Shown: positions 53,207-62,348 of the stretch, piece after piece | Numbering within the stretch: the first letter of the stretch is position 1 | Layout of the letters: the number at the start of each line of letters is the position of its first letter | Assembly: GCA_020831865.1 (NCBI GenBank) | Contig: JAFIFT010000018.1 | Coordinates: 88,610-152,609, forward strand | Reading direction: 5' to 3' | DNA from: Legionellaceae bacterium | GTDB lineage: Bacteria > Pseudomonadota > Gammaproteobacteria > Legionellales > Legionellaceae | Length of the DNA stretch: 64,000 nucleotides | Program-made: the position numbers and the translations under genes | Notes under the pieces: model-generated | Databases searched by the model: none | Seen by the model: the letters and a program-made list of their open reading frames with translations, nothing else | What the model was told of the DNA's origin: nothing

Positions 53207-55193
53207 GGCGCCGGTGGAGCATGCCACAGCGGAAACCTCAATTGCGGAATTGAGTGTTCGCGCGGTCATATTAGCCATTGTCCTGACGCTTGTCCTGGCG
53301 ATGTCCAATGCCTATCTGGCCTTAAAGTTGGGCATTTTAACCTCGGCCTCTATTCCAGCGGCTATTATTTCCATGGGTATCCTGCGTTTTTTTAAAAATG
53401 CGACCATTCTGGAAAATAATGCGGTACAAACAGCGGCTTCTGCCGGAGAGGCGGTGGCAGGCGGTATTGTCTATACGATCCCGGCTCTCATTATTATTCA
53501 CTACTGGACTGGTTTTCCCTATTGGGTTAATTTTTTTATTGCCTTTAGCGGCGGGGTACTGGGGGTGTTATTTTCCATTCCCCTGCGCCGTATTTTAGTC
53601 AATGATCACAGTTTGCGCTTTCCTGAGGGGCAGGCTATTGCCCAGGTATTACAAACATCACGCGAAAACTCGGGCCTGGGCAATATTCTGGCTGGTGGAC
53701 TGGTTGGGGGATTGCTGGAGTTGTGTCAGGTTGGCTTCAAAATTATTGCCAATAGCTGGAGCTATTGGTTTGTGGCCAAACGCGCCCTCTTTGGTTTTGG
53801 CGCCGGTTTTTCAGCTACCATGATTGGAGCGGGGTTTTTAATTGGCCATCAAATGGCGATCAGTATTTTTCTGGGAGCGGCGCTTAGCTGGCTCATTGCC
53901 CTGCCGCTGGTCAGTTTGGGTTTTCCGGAGTTGATTGACAGCGAGCACGTTGCCCATTCTGCGCATTTACTTTGGGATAATGAAATGCGCTATTTAGGTA
54001 TTGGGGCGATGTTATTAGCCGGGATCTGGACTTTTGTCCGACTATTCCGTCCCTTATTGCGGAATGTGCGGCAATCTTTTGACGATTTCGTCATGCAGGG
54101 CCGCACGCGACAAAAACGCCTGCGCACCGACCTTGATATCCCGGTTCCCTTTATTTTTATCGGTATTATTTTGATGAGCGCGGTACTGTTTCTTTTTTTC
54201 CAATTTATTTTTCCGCTCGAACAGTTGGGCATGGCAGAGAATATTGGCCCGACACTGGTTTTTGCTGGTGTGTTGTATGTGCTGCTCATCGGATTTTTAT
54301 TTTCACTGATGACGGCTTTTTTTTCCGGTATGGTTGGGGTGACGGCCAGTCCGGGTAGTTCAGTGGTCATTGCCGGTATGCTTTTGATCGCCTGGTTATT
54401 GCTTTGTGCGATGAATACCTGGTTGCCCTTACCCTTTTCAGCAAGCCAGTTGCGGGCAGCTGAGGCGATTTCCATTATGATTGGTTCGGTGGTTACTGGT
54501 ATTGCGGCGATTGCCAATGATAATACACAGGATTTGAAAGTGGGACAATTAGTGGGGGCGACGCCCTGGAAGCAACAGGTGATGTTATTGTTGGGGGTTC
54601 TGGTGTCTGCCCTGGTGATTCCTGCGGTCATGCAATTGCTCTACAACGTCTACGGCATTGCCGGAGTGATGCCCCGTGAGGGTATGGATGTCAGTCTCAG
54701 CCTGCCAGCACCTACGGCTGCCTTAATGGCGGCCATTACCCGGGCGGTATTCAGCCATAGCTTGCCTTGGTTGATGATGTTGGCCGGAGCCGGATTGATA
54801 GTGCTGATTATCATTATACAGGATGTTCTTTTTCGCAAAATGATGCGCCTGTCGATTCTGGGCGTTGCCATAGGAATGTATTTGCCATTGGCGTCTTCGG
54901 TTCCTTTATTTATTGGTGGATTGATTGCCTGGCTGATTCAGCGTCAGTTACACAAGCGCCAGCTTCCGGAGCTCGATTATAAGGATCGCTTGCAGCGTGG
55001 CGTACTGATAGCCTGTGGTTTGGTCGCGGGTTCTGCATTGGTTGATGTGCTACTGGCCATTCCGTTCTCGCTTTTGGAGAGTCCCGATGCCTTGCGCATT
55101 AGTGGTTTGCAATGGCCTGGTTTGGCCTTGTTCCTGGGGGTTGCGACGACCTGCTGGTTGGCCTTCTGGATTCGACGACGGGTTTTCGCATAA
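53199..55193 (+). CDS. OPT-family oligopeptide or metal-chelate transporter
   Basis: 664 residues with about fifteen membrane helices. Family landmarks are SNAYLALKLGILTSASIPAA in the first hairpin, the conserved ENNAVQTAASAGEA motif, RFPEGQAIAQVL, and a late IANDNTQDLKVGQLVGATPWKQQ loop, which is diagnostic of the bacterial OPT branch. It should be a proton-driven importer of small peptides or peptide-like iron chelates in the inner membrane. A GGAG lies 8 bases before the ATG. It is the last gene of the SDR-hutI-DUF3298-OPT run. Confidence 0.95.
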   Translation: MTEAPVEHATAETSIAELSVRAVILAIVLTLVLAMSNAYLALKLGILTSASIPAAIISMGILRFFKNATILENNAVQTAASAGEAVAGGIVYTIPALIIIHYWTGFPYWVNFFIAFSGGVLGVLFSIPLRRILVNDHSLRFPEGQAIAQVLQTSRENSGLGNILAGGLVGGLLELCQVGFKIIANSWSYWFVAKRALFGFGAGFSATMIGAGFLIGHQMAISIFLGAALSWLIALPLVSLGFPELIDSEHVAHSAHLLWDNEMRYLGIGAMLLAGIWTFVRLFRPLLRNVRQSFDDFVMQGRTRQKRLRTDLDIPVPFIFIGIILMSAVLFLFFQFIFPLEQLGMAENIGPTLVFAGVLYVLLIGFLFSLMTAFFSGMVGVTASPGSSVVIAGMLLIAWLLLCAMNTWLPLPFSASQLRAAEAISIMIGSVVTGIAAIANDNTQDLKVGQLVGATPWKQQVMLLLGVLVSALVIPAVMQLLYNVYGIAGVMPREGMDVSLSLPAPTAALMAAITRAVFSHSLPWLMMLAGAGLIVLIIIIQDVLFRKMMRLSILGVAIGMYLPLASSVPLFIGGLIAWLIQRQLHKRQLPELDYKDRLQRGVLIACGLVAGSALVDVLLAIPFSLLESPDALRISGLQWPGLALFLGVATTCWLAFWIRRRVFA

Positions 55194-55200
55194 GCTTTTT

Positions 55201-56178
55201 TTATTGCGTTGGACTATGGGGCCAGGGTTTACCTGCTTTCATAATCCGCTCCCGTACACCCTGCGCATCGTCACTGGCCTGGGGAAGCACCAGGGCAATG
55301 CAGTCCGCCTCACTGGCATCGGCGATACGCAAGCTGTCATAAAGCGCCCACGCTGCCTGGGCCGATTCCGCGGGAAAGGGGAGAAAGAGCGACGGATCAA
55401 CAGATTCTGGCTTATGCTGGTGCAAGACAAACACCGATGGGAGGCTTTGCTGGACAAAGGCCGTGAGTTCTCGTTGCGATGTCACATAAAACAGGGGTTT
55501 GTTGGGTTCATAATGTCGGGGAAGTTGACCAGGAACCCGTACGGTATGCGGGACAGTCAACTCAGGCAGCTGACAGTGTGCGCCTAGCATGGTGGCCGTA
55601 ATGCTGCCCGGGCGCAGTATTGTCCCCCCGTTGGCATTAAGCGCTGAGACAATAGTCGATTCTATACCTACCTCACAACGGCCACCGTCCAGAATGTAAA
55701 AGTCCGTCTCGGAAAAGCTCTGCTGTACATGCTCCGCGCAGGTAGGGCTGATTTTGCCAAAGGGGTTCGCTGAAGGCGCAACCAGTGGAACCTGCAGACG
55801 GCGTAAAAGTGCCAGGCTTGTGGGGTGCGCTGGGGCACGGATAGCGATACTGTTCTGACCACCGGTTACCAGCGAGCCGGTGGAGAGTGGTCGATAGGGG
55901 AGAACCAGGGTGAGGGGGCCAGGCCAGAAATGCTGCATCAGTTGGAGGGCATAGTCAGGGATGTCGGTTACCCATTGGCGCAGATCCCATTCCGGTGCCA
56001 CATGCATGATGAGAGGATGGCTGCGCGGGCGGTTCTTTAACGTGTAAACCTGCGCAATCGCCGCATCATCCAATGCATTGGCTGCCAGTCCGTAAACGGT
56101 TTCAGTCGGAATGGCGACGACCTTGCCCGACAGCAGCATGTCCGCAGCACGCTCGATTTCGTTGATAATCACACACAT
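55201..56178 (-). CDS. Sua5/YwlC-type threonylcarbamoyl-AMP synthase
   Basis: 325 residues from the ATG at 56176-56178; the start is uncertain, since the ribosome site is weak and the frame is open to 56247. It makes threonylcarbamoyl-AMP for the t6A modification of ANN-decoding tRNAs. The YrdC domain (about 1-200) has AIPTETVYGLAANALD, KNRP, the ATP-binding APSANPFGKISPT and GIESTIV; the Sua5-specific domain follows (about 240-325). The length with the extra domain separates it from short TsaC. It converges with the OPT gene, 7 bases apart. Confidence 0.93.
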   Translation of the reverse strand: MCVIINEIERAADMLLSGKVVAIPTETVYGLAANALDDAAIAQVYTLKNRPRSHPLIMHVAPEWDLRQWVTDIPDYALQLMQHFWPGPLTLVLPYRPLSTGSLVTGGQNSIAIRAPAHPTSLALLRRLQVPLVAPSANPFGKISPTCAEHVQQSFSETDFYILDGGRCEVGIESTIVSALNANGGTILRPGSITATMLGAHCQLPELTVPHTVRVPGQLPRHYEPNKPLFYVTSQRELTAFVQQSLPSVFVLHQHKPESVDPSLFLPFPAESAQAAWALYDSLRIADASEADCIALVLPQASDDAQGVRERIMKAGKPWPHSPTQ

Positions 56179-56627
56179 GATAAGCAAATGATGAAATACT
56201 AATGCCAGATTGTATAAAAAAACATTAATATTGTCGACCCTCCCCATTCATGAAAAGACAACTATTTTCACAGAATTGAGAAAAAATGAAGAGGCGTGTC
56301 ATAAAAAATTGGATTTCGACTTTTGAAAAAATCTTTTTTTGTGGTAGCTTGTCAAATGATTATAGGCGAACTATATTTTACTGAACCATTATTTTGTTGG
56401 TTTGTTGGAAGGTTTGACAATTCTATCATCAGCTGGTTTAATTTGTGTGAGGATACCGTGCGCGGTTAACATGGATTAGGGATTATAGTTCGGTACAGCG
56501 GCAGAGATTGTTTGCAGTCAACTCGAGAGTGCACATACGGGCATAAAGCTAGCCGATATCTTTTCTGGTTCAAGGCTTGCCGACATTCTGGCTTTTGTAT
56601 CAAGATTTCATTTAAGGAGTGAAACTC
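56179..56627. other. 449-base upstream region of the M4 protease
   Basis: AT-rich intergenic stretch between the divergent Sua5 and protease genes. It holds the promoter at 56414-56442; the leader from there to the ATG is about 180 bases. No gene was found in it. Confidence 0.6.
56414..56442 (+). promoter_or_regulatory. Near-consensus sigma-70 promoter of the M4 protease
   Basis: Perfect TTGACA at 56414-56419, a 17-base spacer and TTTAAT (5 of 6) at 56437-56442. Transcription should start near 56449. Confidence 0.7.
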
Positions 56628-58265
56628 ATGGATTATCGATTATCATTAACTGGGGTGGCTATCGCGGTGGCATTAAGCGTTTCTGCGGCCACTCATGCCG
56701 CTACGCCACTGGCCATGCCACAGCAGAATTTTAAGGATATTAAGCGCAAATTTGCTCTGCAACTGCCCGGTCAACGGTTTATGGCGAGTCAAAAATCCGA
56801 TCAACTGCAGTTTGTCAAACAGCATATTGATAAGAAAAATGTGGCGCATATTCGCCTGCAACAACGGTTTCAAGGCTTTCCTGTCTTTGGTGGCTATACG
56901 ATAGCCCACTCGCGACAACCCCAGAAAACGCTGATGGGCGCAGCCCCCGCCAGCGTTAAAATGACCGGTGTACTCTATGAGAATCTGGCCAGTGATTTAG
57001 GGTCGGTACCTGCCAATTTTGTAGCCAATGGCGCCTCTGTTTTGCAAAAATTTGTGCAGAAATATCAGAAAGAACCCATAAGCGACGCGCAAGTGACACC
57101 CATGATTTATATTGATGAGCAACACAAAGCCCATTGGGCCTATAAAGTATCCGTTTTTGTCCTCCATCAGGATAACATTCCCTCACGGCCGGTTGCTATC
57201 ATGGATGCGCAACATTCCAAGACTTTTGTGCAGTGGAATGATGTGAAAACGGAGCGTGTGCCTGTGAAAGGGATAGGCTACGGCGGTAATAGTAAAACCG
57301 GCAAGATCCAGTACGGTACCGATTTTGTGGCTCTGGAGATTACCAGAGATACGGAGGACAATAGCTGTTTTCTGGAAAACAGCGAAGTGAAGGTCGTGGA
57401 TATGGAGCATCGCTATTCCTCGGCAGCGCATCCCATGCGTTTTAATTGCCTGCTGGCTACAGATGATGAACGGGGGATTTACTGGACAGGGTACCAGGGC
57501 GATGGATACGATGAAGAAAATGGCGCCTTCTCACCGACCAATGATGCCTTGTATGCCGGCTATGTGATTAAGCACATGTATCATGATTGGTACGGCGAAG
57601 AAGTCTTGACAAAAAAAGATGGTTCCCCCATGCAATTGGTCATGCGGGTACATTATGGTAGCGGCTATGAAAATGCCTACTGGGACGGCAGACAAATGAC
57701 GTTCGGGGACGGTGAGAATATGATGTATCCTCTGGTGTCACTGGGGGTGGGAGGCCATGAAATCAGCCACGGATTTACCGAACAGCACTCTGATTTGAAC
57801 TACTACGGCCAGTCAGGTGGTATGAACGAAGCCTTCTCGGATATGGCGGCTATGGCTGCGGAATATTATTCCGTTGGCAAGGCGAGTTGGCAGATTGGTG
57901 CGGAGATCATGAAAGAAGACAGCGGTTACGATGCACTGCGTTACATGGATGATCCCAGCCGGGATGGCCGCTCTATCAATAGTGCCGATGAGTACTATGG
58001 CGGACTGGATGTGCATTATTCCAGTGGCGTATACAACCACTTGTTTTACATTCTGGCGAATAAAGAGGGTTGGGATGTTCGCAAAGCCTTTGATGTGATG
58101 GTCAAGGCCAATATGGATTACTGGCGGCCATTTACGGACTTTGATGAAGGCGGTTGTGGTGTCATTAATGCAACGCGCGATCTCGGTTATGGTATTGAGG
58201 ATGTCAAAGCGTCTCTGAGCGAAGTCGCCATTAACTATTTATCCTGTATGGACGAAAGCGCGTAA
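56628..58265 (+). CDS. proA: Secreted zinc metalloprotease, M4/thermolysin family (ProA/Msp-like)
   Basis: 545 residues from the ATG at 56628, eight bases after AAGGAG; an upstream GTG at 56619 lies too close to the ribosome site. L. pneumophila ProA/Msp (543) is nearly the same length. A signal peptide of about 25 residues (ATHA-ATP) is followed by an FTP-type propeptide (about 30-200) and the catalytic domain. Zinc site GGHEISHGFTE (HExxH) with the third ligand Glu in GGMNEAFSD, and the active-site His in GGLDVHYSSGVYN. It should be folded in the periplasm and released by type II secretion, degrading host and nutrient proteins. Note that the symbol proA is also used for a proline gene; mspA is a synonym. 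Confidence 0.93.
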   Translation: MDYRLSLTGVAIAVALSVSAATHAATPLAMPQQNFKDIKRKFALQLPGQRFMASQKSDQLQFVKQHIDKKNVAHIRLQQRFQGFPVFGGYTIAHSRQPQKTLMGAAPASVKMTGVLYENLASDLGSVPANFVANGASVLQKFVQKYQKEPISDAQVTPMIYIDEQHKAHWAYKVSVFVLHQDNIPSRPVAIMDAQHSKTFVQWNDVKTERVPVKGIGYGGNSKTGKIQYGTDFVALEITRDTEDNSCFLENSEVKVVDMEHRYSSAAHPMRFNCLLATDDERGIYWTGYQGDGYDEENGAFSPTNDALYAGYVIKHMYHDWYGEEVLTKKDGSPMQLVMRVHYGSGYENAYWDGRQMTFGDGENMMYPLVSLGVGGHEISHGFTEQHSDLNYYGQSGGMNEAFSDMAAMAAEYYSVGKASWQIGAEIMKEDSGYDALRYMDDPSRDGRSINSADEYYGGLDVHYSSGVYNHLFYILANKEGWDVRKAFDVMVKANMDYWRPFTDFDEGGCGVINATRDLGYGIEDVKASLSEVAINYLSCMDESA

Positions 58266-58274
58266 TCAGGCTTG

Positions 58275-58297
58275 CCTCTGGCTCATCGAGCCAGAGG
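58275..58297. terminator. Hairpin after the M4 protease gene
   Basis: CCTCTGGCTC and GAGCCAGAGG form a perfect 10-base stem around a 3-base loop, 10 bases after the stop codon. Only a short T-rich tail (CTTTG) follows, so termination is probable but not textbook. Confidence 0.6.
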
Positions 58298-58530
58298 ATG
58301 CTTTGTGATCAGCAGGCGAGTTATGACCCCAGGGGCGCGGTGGACTATTGAGCCGCTCGCTCGGCGAACAAGGCGAGTTTTCTGCGATTACGCATCACCC
58401 TGCTTAGGCTGTCGGCCATTGATGCTAAAGCTGAGTGACAGCATATTGAGGTTCCTACCACGTCCATTATGGCGCTGAAAAAAGTAGCGACCATGTCTTT
58501 TTACCGAGTGGCTGTAATACCTTTCCGTCA

Positions 58531-60150
58531 TCATTTGGACTGTGGTGAAAACGTAATTCCGCCTGCGGCATTCAGACGTTCTATTCGTTGTTTGATGGTC
58601 GGTGATCCTGCTATATCCGCAGTACCCTTTTTCTCAGGCAGGACCTTTTCATCCCCTTTGAGTACTGATGAGGAAACTTCCCTTTTCGGCGGCGCAGAAA
58701 CCGTTCGAGCAGGGCGATTGGTCGCGGTAAAAAATTTTAATCGTAAAGCTGCGCTATCATCCGTGTTATCGTCTCCCCGCGTTTCTGGGCGTAAAGACTC
58801 GGAAGAGGAGGACGCTGAAGAGGTCCCTGTTCCTCTGGGAGAGGTTGGCGGTGACTGCCGTGTCAGCACGATGTTTTTGTGGGTTGCACTTCGGCCTCTT
58901 ATTTTTTCAAATAAACGGCCAGAGGATTTGGGGCTTTTCGGTGTGACCATGGTTTGCGGAGGTCTATCCTCGTCAGTTAAAATTTTAGACTCGCCCGTTA
59001 TGATCTGATCGGTGTGGGGCGTGATGCGCACGGGTAACAACGTATATTTCTGAAACAGCAGGGAGGCGGCATTGGCCTGACTTTGATTCAGTGTCTTTAA
59101 TGCTGCAAGCATGGCCGGGCTCATTTTAGTCATTGCATTTTTAATGGAGTTTGACTTGTCGGTTAAGCCTTTTAGCTTATCTTGTGTGTCTTTGATTAAG
59201 CAATCCTGCGTTTGCCATTTGGTGGTTACCCTATTAATGTCCTGCGCCAATTCAGCCATGCCTTGTGTCTCTTTCGGAAAATGTGCCTGTGCCGTGTTGA
59301 TCGGTGACGACGTTTTCCAAAGTGCAAATAATTGATTTTGTTCCGTCTCTTGTTTCGTTGTCATCATTTTTTCAGCGAGCTGATATTTGTCGTCCAATAA
59401 AGCTAATTCGTCCCTGGCTTTCTGTAATTCCAGTCGAAGGTTTTGGATTTGTTCTTTCAGGTCTTTGCGCTGCTTATCATAGCCTGGGAGCATTGCCGTG
59501 GAGGCAAAATGAATGGTTTTTTCAGAATGAGCCAGGCCGGATTGCAAGACATCGGCGTAATCTGCGCTACATTTGAATACCTGACTTGCCATCTCAAAAA
59601 TTGCACTATCTGCCATTTGCGCGCTTTCTTTTACCAACTCTCGTCCCAGCAGGCTGCATTGGGAAAAGATCTGTACACATTTAATTAACTCATTTTGAAA
59701 GGCCTCAAAGCTCATCAGAGATGGGCTCAATCCCTGGATGTCTTTCCGATAGTGCTCACTGAAGGGAAGGTATTGACTACAGGCAGATGCTGCGTTTTTG
59801 CGAATGGCAACAAAGGTATCTGAAGCAACAAAAACGAGCATTTTTTTGGCAATCTCCTCATCGCTGTCTTCCGCTGTAAATTGCACGCCACAGTGGTGAA
59901 ACAGATAATGCTCTATACTGTCGCCCACGATTAAATAGATTTCCCTGTATGGTTTCAGGAAGTCTTTTAGTGTCTGAATCTCTCTTTTGAGTGTAGGGAG
60001 ATCACCAACGTATTTTCCTGTCTTTTCTGCGGCTTCAAGTGCCTGAACCAACTCACACCCTGCTTGATAGATCTTAAGAAATCCTCGTAACTTCACGATC
60101 TCCGCAGACTGCAGTTCTTGGCATAGCTTGTGTATGGTACCCATTCTCAT
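58531..60150 (-). CDS. Coiled-coil protein with disordered tail, Dot/Icm effector candidate
   Basis: 539 residues. No signal peptide or membrane helix. A helical N-terminal part is followed by a strong coiled coil at about 222-265 (KQRKDLKEQIQNLRLELQKA) and a Ser/Thr/Pro-rich, likely disordered tail from about 395 with SPPTSPRGTG and SSASSSSES. The last 30 residues have Glu and Lys blocks and a polar end. The frame starts at MRMG; the second Met at codon 3 is equally possible. A sequence matching the Legionella PmrA box lies 43 bases upstream. Coiled-coil proteins of this build under PmrA control are common among Legionella effectors; the effector role is inferred. It converges with the M4 protease. 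Confidence 0.65.
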   Translation of the reverse strand: MRMGTIHKLCQELQSAEIVKLRGFLKIYQAGCELVQALEAAEKTGKYVGDLPTLKREIQTLKDFLKPYREIYLIVGDSIEHYLFHHCGVQFTAEDSDEEIAKKMLVFVASDTFVAIRKNAASACSQYLPFSEHYRKDIQGLSPSLMSFEAFQNELIKCVQIFSQCSLLGRELVKESAQMADSAIFEMASQVFKCSADYADVLQSGLAHSEKTIHFASTAMLPGYDKQRKDLKEQIQNLRLELQKARDELALLDDKYQLAEKMMTTKQETEQNQLFALWKTSSPINTAQAHFPKETQGMAELAQDINRVTTKWQTQDCLIKDTQDKLKGLTDKSNSIKNAMTKMSPAMLAALKTLNQSQANAASLLFQKYTLLPVRITPHTDQIITGESKILTDEDRPPQTMVTPKSPKSSGRLFEKIRGRSATHKNIVLTRQSPPTSPRGTGTSSASSSSESLRPETRGDDNTDDSAALRLKFFTATNRPARTVSAPPKREVSSSVLKGDEKVLPEKKGTADIAGSPTIKQRIERLNAAGGITFSPQSK

Positions 60151-60192
60151 TGACCTAAAATAGTTGGCGCTCTGTTGTTATTTTAATGAGCA

Positions 60193-60213
60193 ATTCTTAA
60201 GGAAAAGTTAAAG
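60193..60213 (-). promoter_or_regulatory. Candidate PmrA box before the coiled-coil gene
   Basis: Read on the minus strand: CTTTAACTTTTCCTTAAGAAT, two TTAA cores 11 bases apart, matching the published form cTTAATatT-N2-cTTAATatT of Legionella PmrA-regulated effector genes in spacing and at most core positions. A -10-like TAAAAT lies 7 bases further (60185-60180), so the box covers the place of a -35, as expected for a directly activated promoter. Confidence 0.5.
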
Positions 60214-60411
60214 CGGTGATTTTAAGCAGCGCGATTTTTTTATTTTCTTGAGAAAAATCTGATTTTTTAGTGCTTTTGTGGTGCAAAAGTAATTCGGTGT
60301 ATTGGGACACAATGATGCCCTCTATTGGGCATCAATACGAGACAACGGCTCTGTCGTGTTTATCCCTGAACCGTTATTTTTTAGCCGGGCCACATGTACA
60401 TCTGGCATGGA

Positions 60412-60798
60412 TCAGCCGTGCCAGCCAAGTTCCAACGCTCCTTGGAATAAACCTTTTCGTAACGTGGCACGACCAAGCCCTACCGTTGAAAAGTAAGTTC
60501 TGGAGACTGGAATGTAATAATTGACGCCCATTTTGCCATAGATATGATTATCCATTTTATAGACTAATCCGCTTCCGACAACGGGCGATATCAGGGAGGT
60601 ACCATGATCAGAAAAGCGTTGGGTATCTCCACAAGCTGTAAGCATTTAAATTAGCATTGGAAACGTTTGTTTGGATGATGCTGGCGTTACCCCCCAAATA
60701 AGCGCCGGTCCATGATAGTAAATACGGTTTGGGACAGGGGATATCTTCCCTGCACCGTTGGGCGTGGTTGCCAGGCTTTTTACCATCCCTGTCATGGA
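60412..60798 (-). pseudogene. Broken outer-membrane beta-barrel gene
   Basis: Barrel-like sequence is spread over different minus-strand frames. Frame one starts at an ATG near 60796 (MTGMVKSLATTPNG, then RIYYHGP) and stops; a second frame reads AYLGGNASIIQTNVSNANLN and stops; the third, 77 codons from 60645, reads SLISPVVGSGLVYKMDNHIYG and ends GALELGWHG. Alternating hydrophobic and polar residues with Gly and aromatic girdles fit an outer-membrane porin-like barrel. At least two frameshifts or stops separate the parts, so this looks like a decayed gene. The parent family is not identified. Confidence 0.5.
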
Positions 60799-62013
60799 TT
60801 ATTGGTTTAAGCTCGCTACATCATAGATGGTGATCGGGGTATCAACCCCTTTGACTTTGACCCGTAAATGGCCACTGGTTTGTAATAAACCATCTACCTC
60901 CTGCCGGGTTGCTTCTGAAATGAGCACTTGGCCGCCTAAACTTAAATCCTGAATTCTTGCGGCCAAGTTGACCGGGGAACCAATAGCGCTATACTGCATT
61001 CTTTTTTCCGAGCCAATATTGCCGATAATGGCTTGCCCGGTGTTAATCCCAATACCCATATTCAGTTCCGGTAGTTTGTTTTTTCGATTATAACGATTGA
61101 CCTCTTCCATATTCTGTTGCATGGCAAGGGCGCAGGCTATAGCCCTTTCGGCTTCTTTCCCGTCACTGAATGGTGCACCAAACAAGACCATAATGGCATC
61201 GCCAATAAACGAGTCGATAGTACCATTGTAGCTTTCAATAATAGACACCATATGCCCGAAATAATTATTTAACGCCGCCACGATTTTCTCAGCGGGATAC
61301 TGCTCCGATAACGGGGTAAAGTTTCTGAGATCGCTAAACAGGATGGTGATTTTTCGTTGTTCGCCGCCCAATTTAAGCTTGCTGCGAGGTTTCAGAAGCT
61401 CATTGACGACATCATCTGACATAAAGCAACTGAACGTTTTTCGAATAAAGTCATTTCTAAGCTCCAGTGCTTTTTTTGCCTTTTGCAAAGACGCATTTTT
61501 ATCGCGTATTTTCTTTTCCATCTCATAAATATCTAATAAGGTTAATTGGTCTTCTGCCAAGTCGGCCAAGTCCTTCAGAATACTTAATTGTTCAGGTTGC
61601 AGCTGCCGGGGGCTTGTGTCGGAAATGCAGAGAGTCCCAACCTTAAAACCCTCCGCAGTTGATAAAGGGAATCCAGCATAGAAGCGAATGTTAGGTGCAT
61701 TGGTGACTAAAGGACTGTTGGCAAAACGCTCATCTTGTCGTGCGTCTGGTACAACTAATGGATGAGCTTGCTGAATGGTATGGTTGCAAAATGAAATATT
61801 ACGCGGGGTTTGTTTTGCCTGTAAGCCACAACTGGCTTTAAACCATTGCCTGTCGGTGTCCAGAAGGGCAATGTAGGCTATCGGAGCGGAAAGATACCGG
61901 GATGCCAGGCGTACGATTCGGTCGAAGCGTTCTTCCGGCGGGGTATCTAAAATTTTTAACTCATATAGTGCGGCCAGTCTATCGGACTCACCCGCAGGGC
62001 GTTTTTTGCTCAT
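60799..62013 (-). CDS. Class III adenylate cyclase with N-terminal GAF domain
   Basis: 404 residues. The GAF domain lies at about 20-165 (RLAALYELKILDTPPEERFDR, SFCNHTIQQ), followed by a short coiled coil (about 168-195) that usually passes the signal on, and the cyclase domain at about 210-400. Metal-binding Asp residues are in ILFSDLRNFT and DSFIGDAIMVLFG, and the transition-state Asn-Arg pair in NLAARIQ, so it should be active. The Lys of EKRMQYSAIG fits ATP rather than GTP. It is a soluble, ligand-controlled cAMP synthase; the GAF ligand is unknown. A GGAG precedes the ATG. Confidence 0.92.
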   Translation of the reverse strand: MSKKRPAGESDRLAALYELKILDTPPEERFDRIVRLASRYLSAPIAYIALLDTDRQWFKASCGLQAKQTPRNISFCNHTIQQAHPLVVPDARQDERFANSPLVTNAPNIRFYAGFPLSTAEGFKVGTLCISDTSPRQLQPEQLSILKDLADLAEDQLTLLDIYEMEKKIRDKNASLQKAKKALELRNDFIRKTFSCFMSDDVVNELLKPRSKLKLGGEQRKITILFSDLRNFTPLSEQYPAEKIVAALNNYFGHMVSIIESYNGTIDSFIGDAIMVLFGAPFSDGKEAERAIACALAMQQNMEEVNRYNRKNKLPELNMGIGINTGQAIIGNIGSEKRMQYSAIGSPVNLAARIQDLSLGGQVLISEATRQEVDGLLQTSGHLRVKVKGVDTPITIYDVASLNQ

Positions 62014-62348
62014 TACTTTTCTCCATCAGCGCGCATCAACAACACAACGATTTCATCTCACTCAGGTGCTGCAAAGTGGGAAATCCTCATCAAGGGATGG
62101 CTGTTCGTTTTATATTGTGATTTTGTCTGTCGTTCTTCCCCTATATGTAGGTGCGTGTTGCATTTGGCCGCGGTAAAACAGGGGGTACAGCCGCGTTGCC
62201 AAAGCCCGGTCTTATTGGAGAGTATAGACCTTTTTGGGGAATTGCGCGGCCGAATCAGGCCATCATGGCCGCCTCTTAAGGTGATCGGGTGGCTGACTGG
62301 TTCGCTTTTTCATTGGCTATCGGTATATACTAAAATCACGATCTTTAT
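62014..62348. other. 335-base intergenic stretch between the cyclase and symporter genes
   Basis: The two genes are divergent. A hairpin-forming GCGGCC...GGCCGC lies near 62246-62272 and a -10-like TATACT at 62326-62331, 17 bases before the symporter's TTG. An open frame here (62155-62367) has no ribosome site and no family look. Confidence 0.45.

Noticed and set aside
58469..59008. A 179-residue plus-strand gene opposite the coiled-coil gene
   Set aside because: It is the mirror of the Ser/Pro/Thr-rich tail of the minus-strand gene, which has the better start, promoter and coding pattern.
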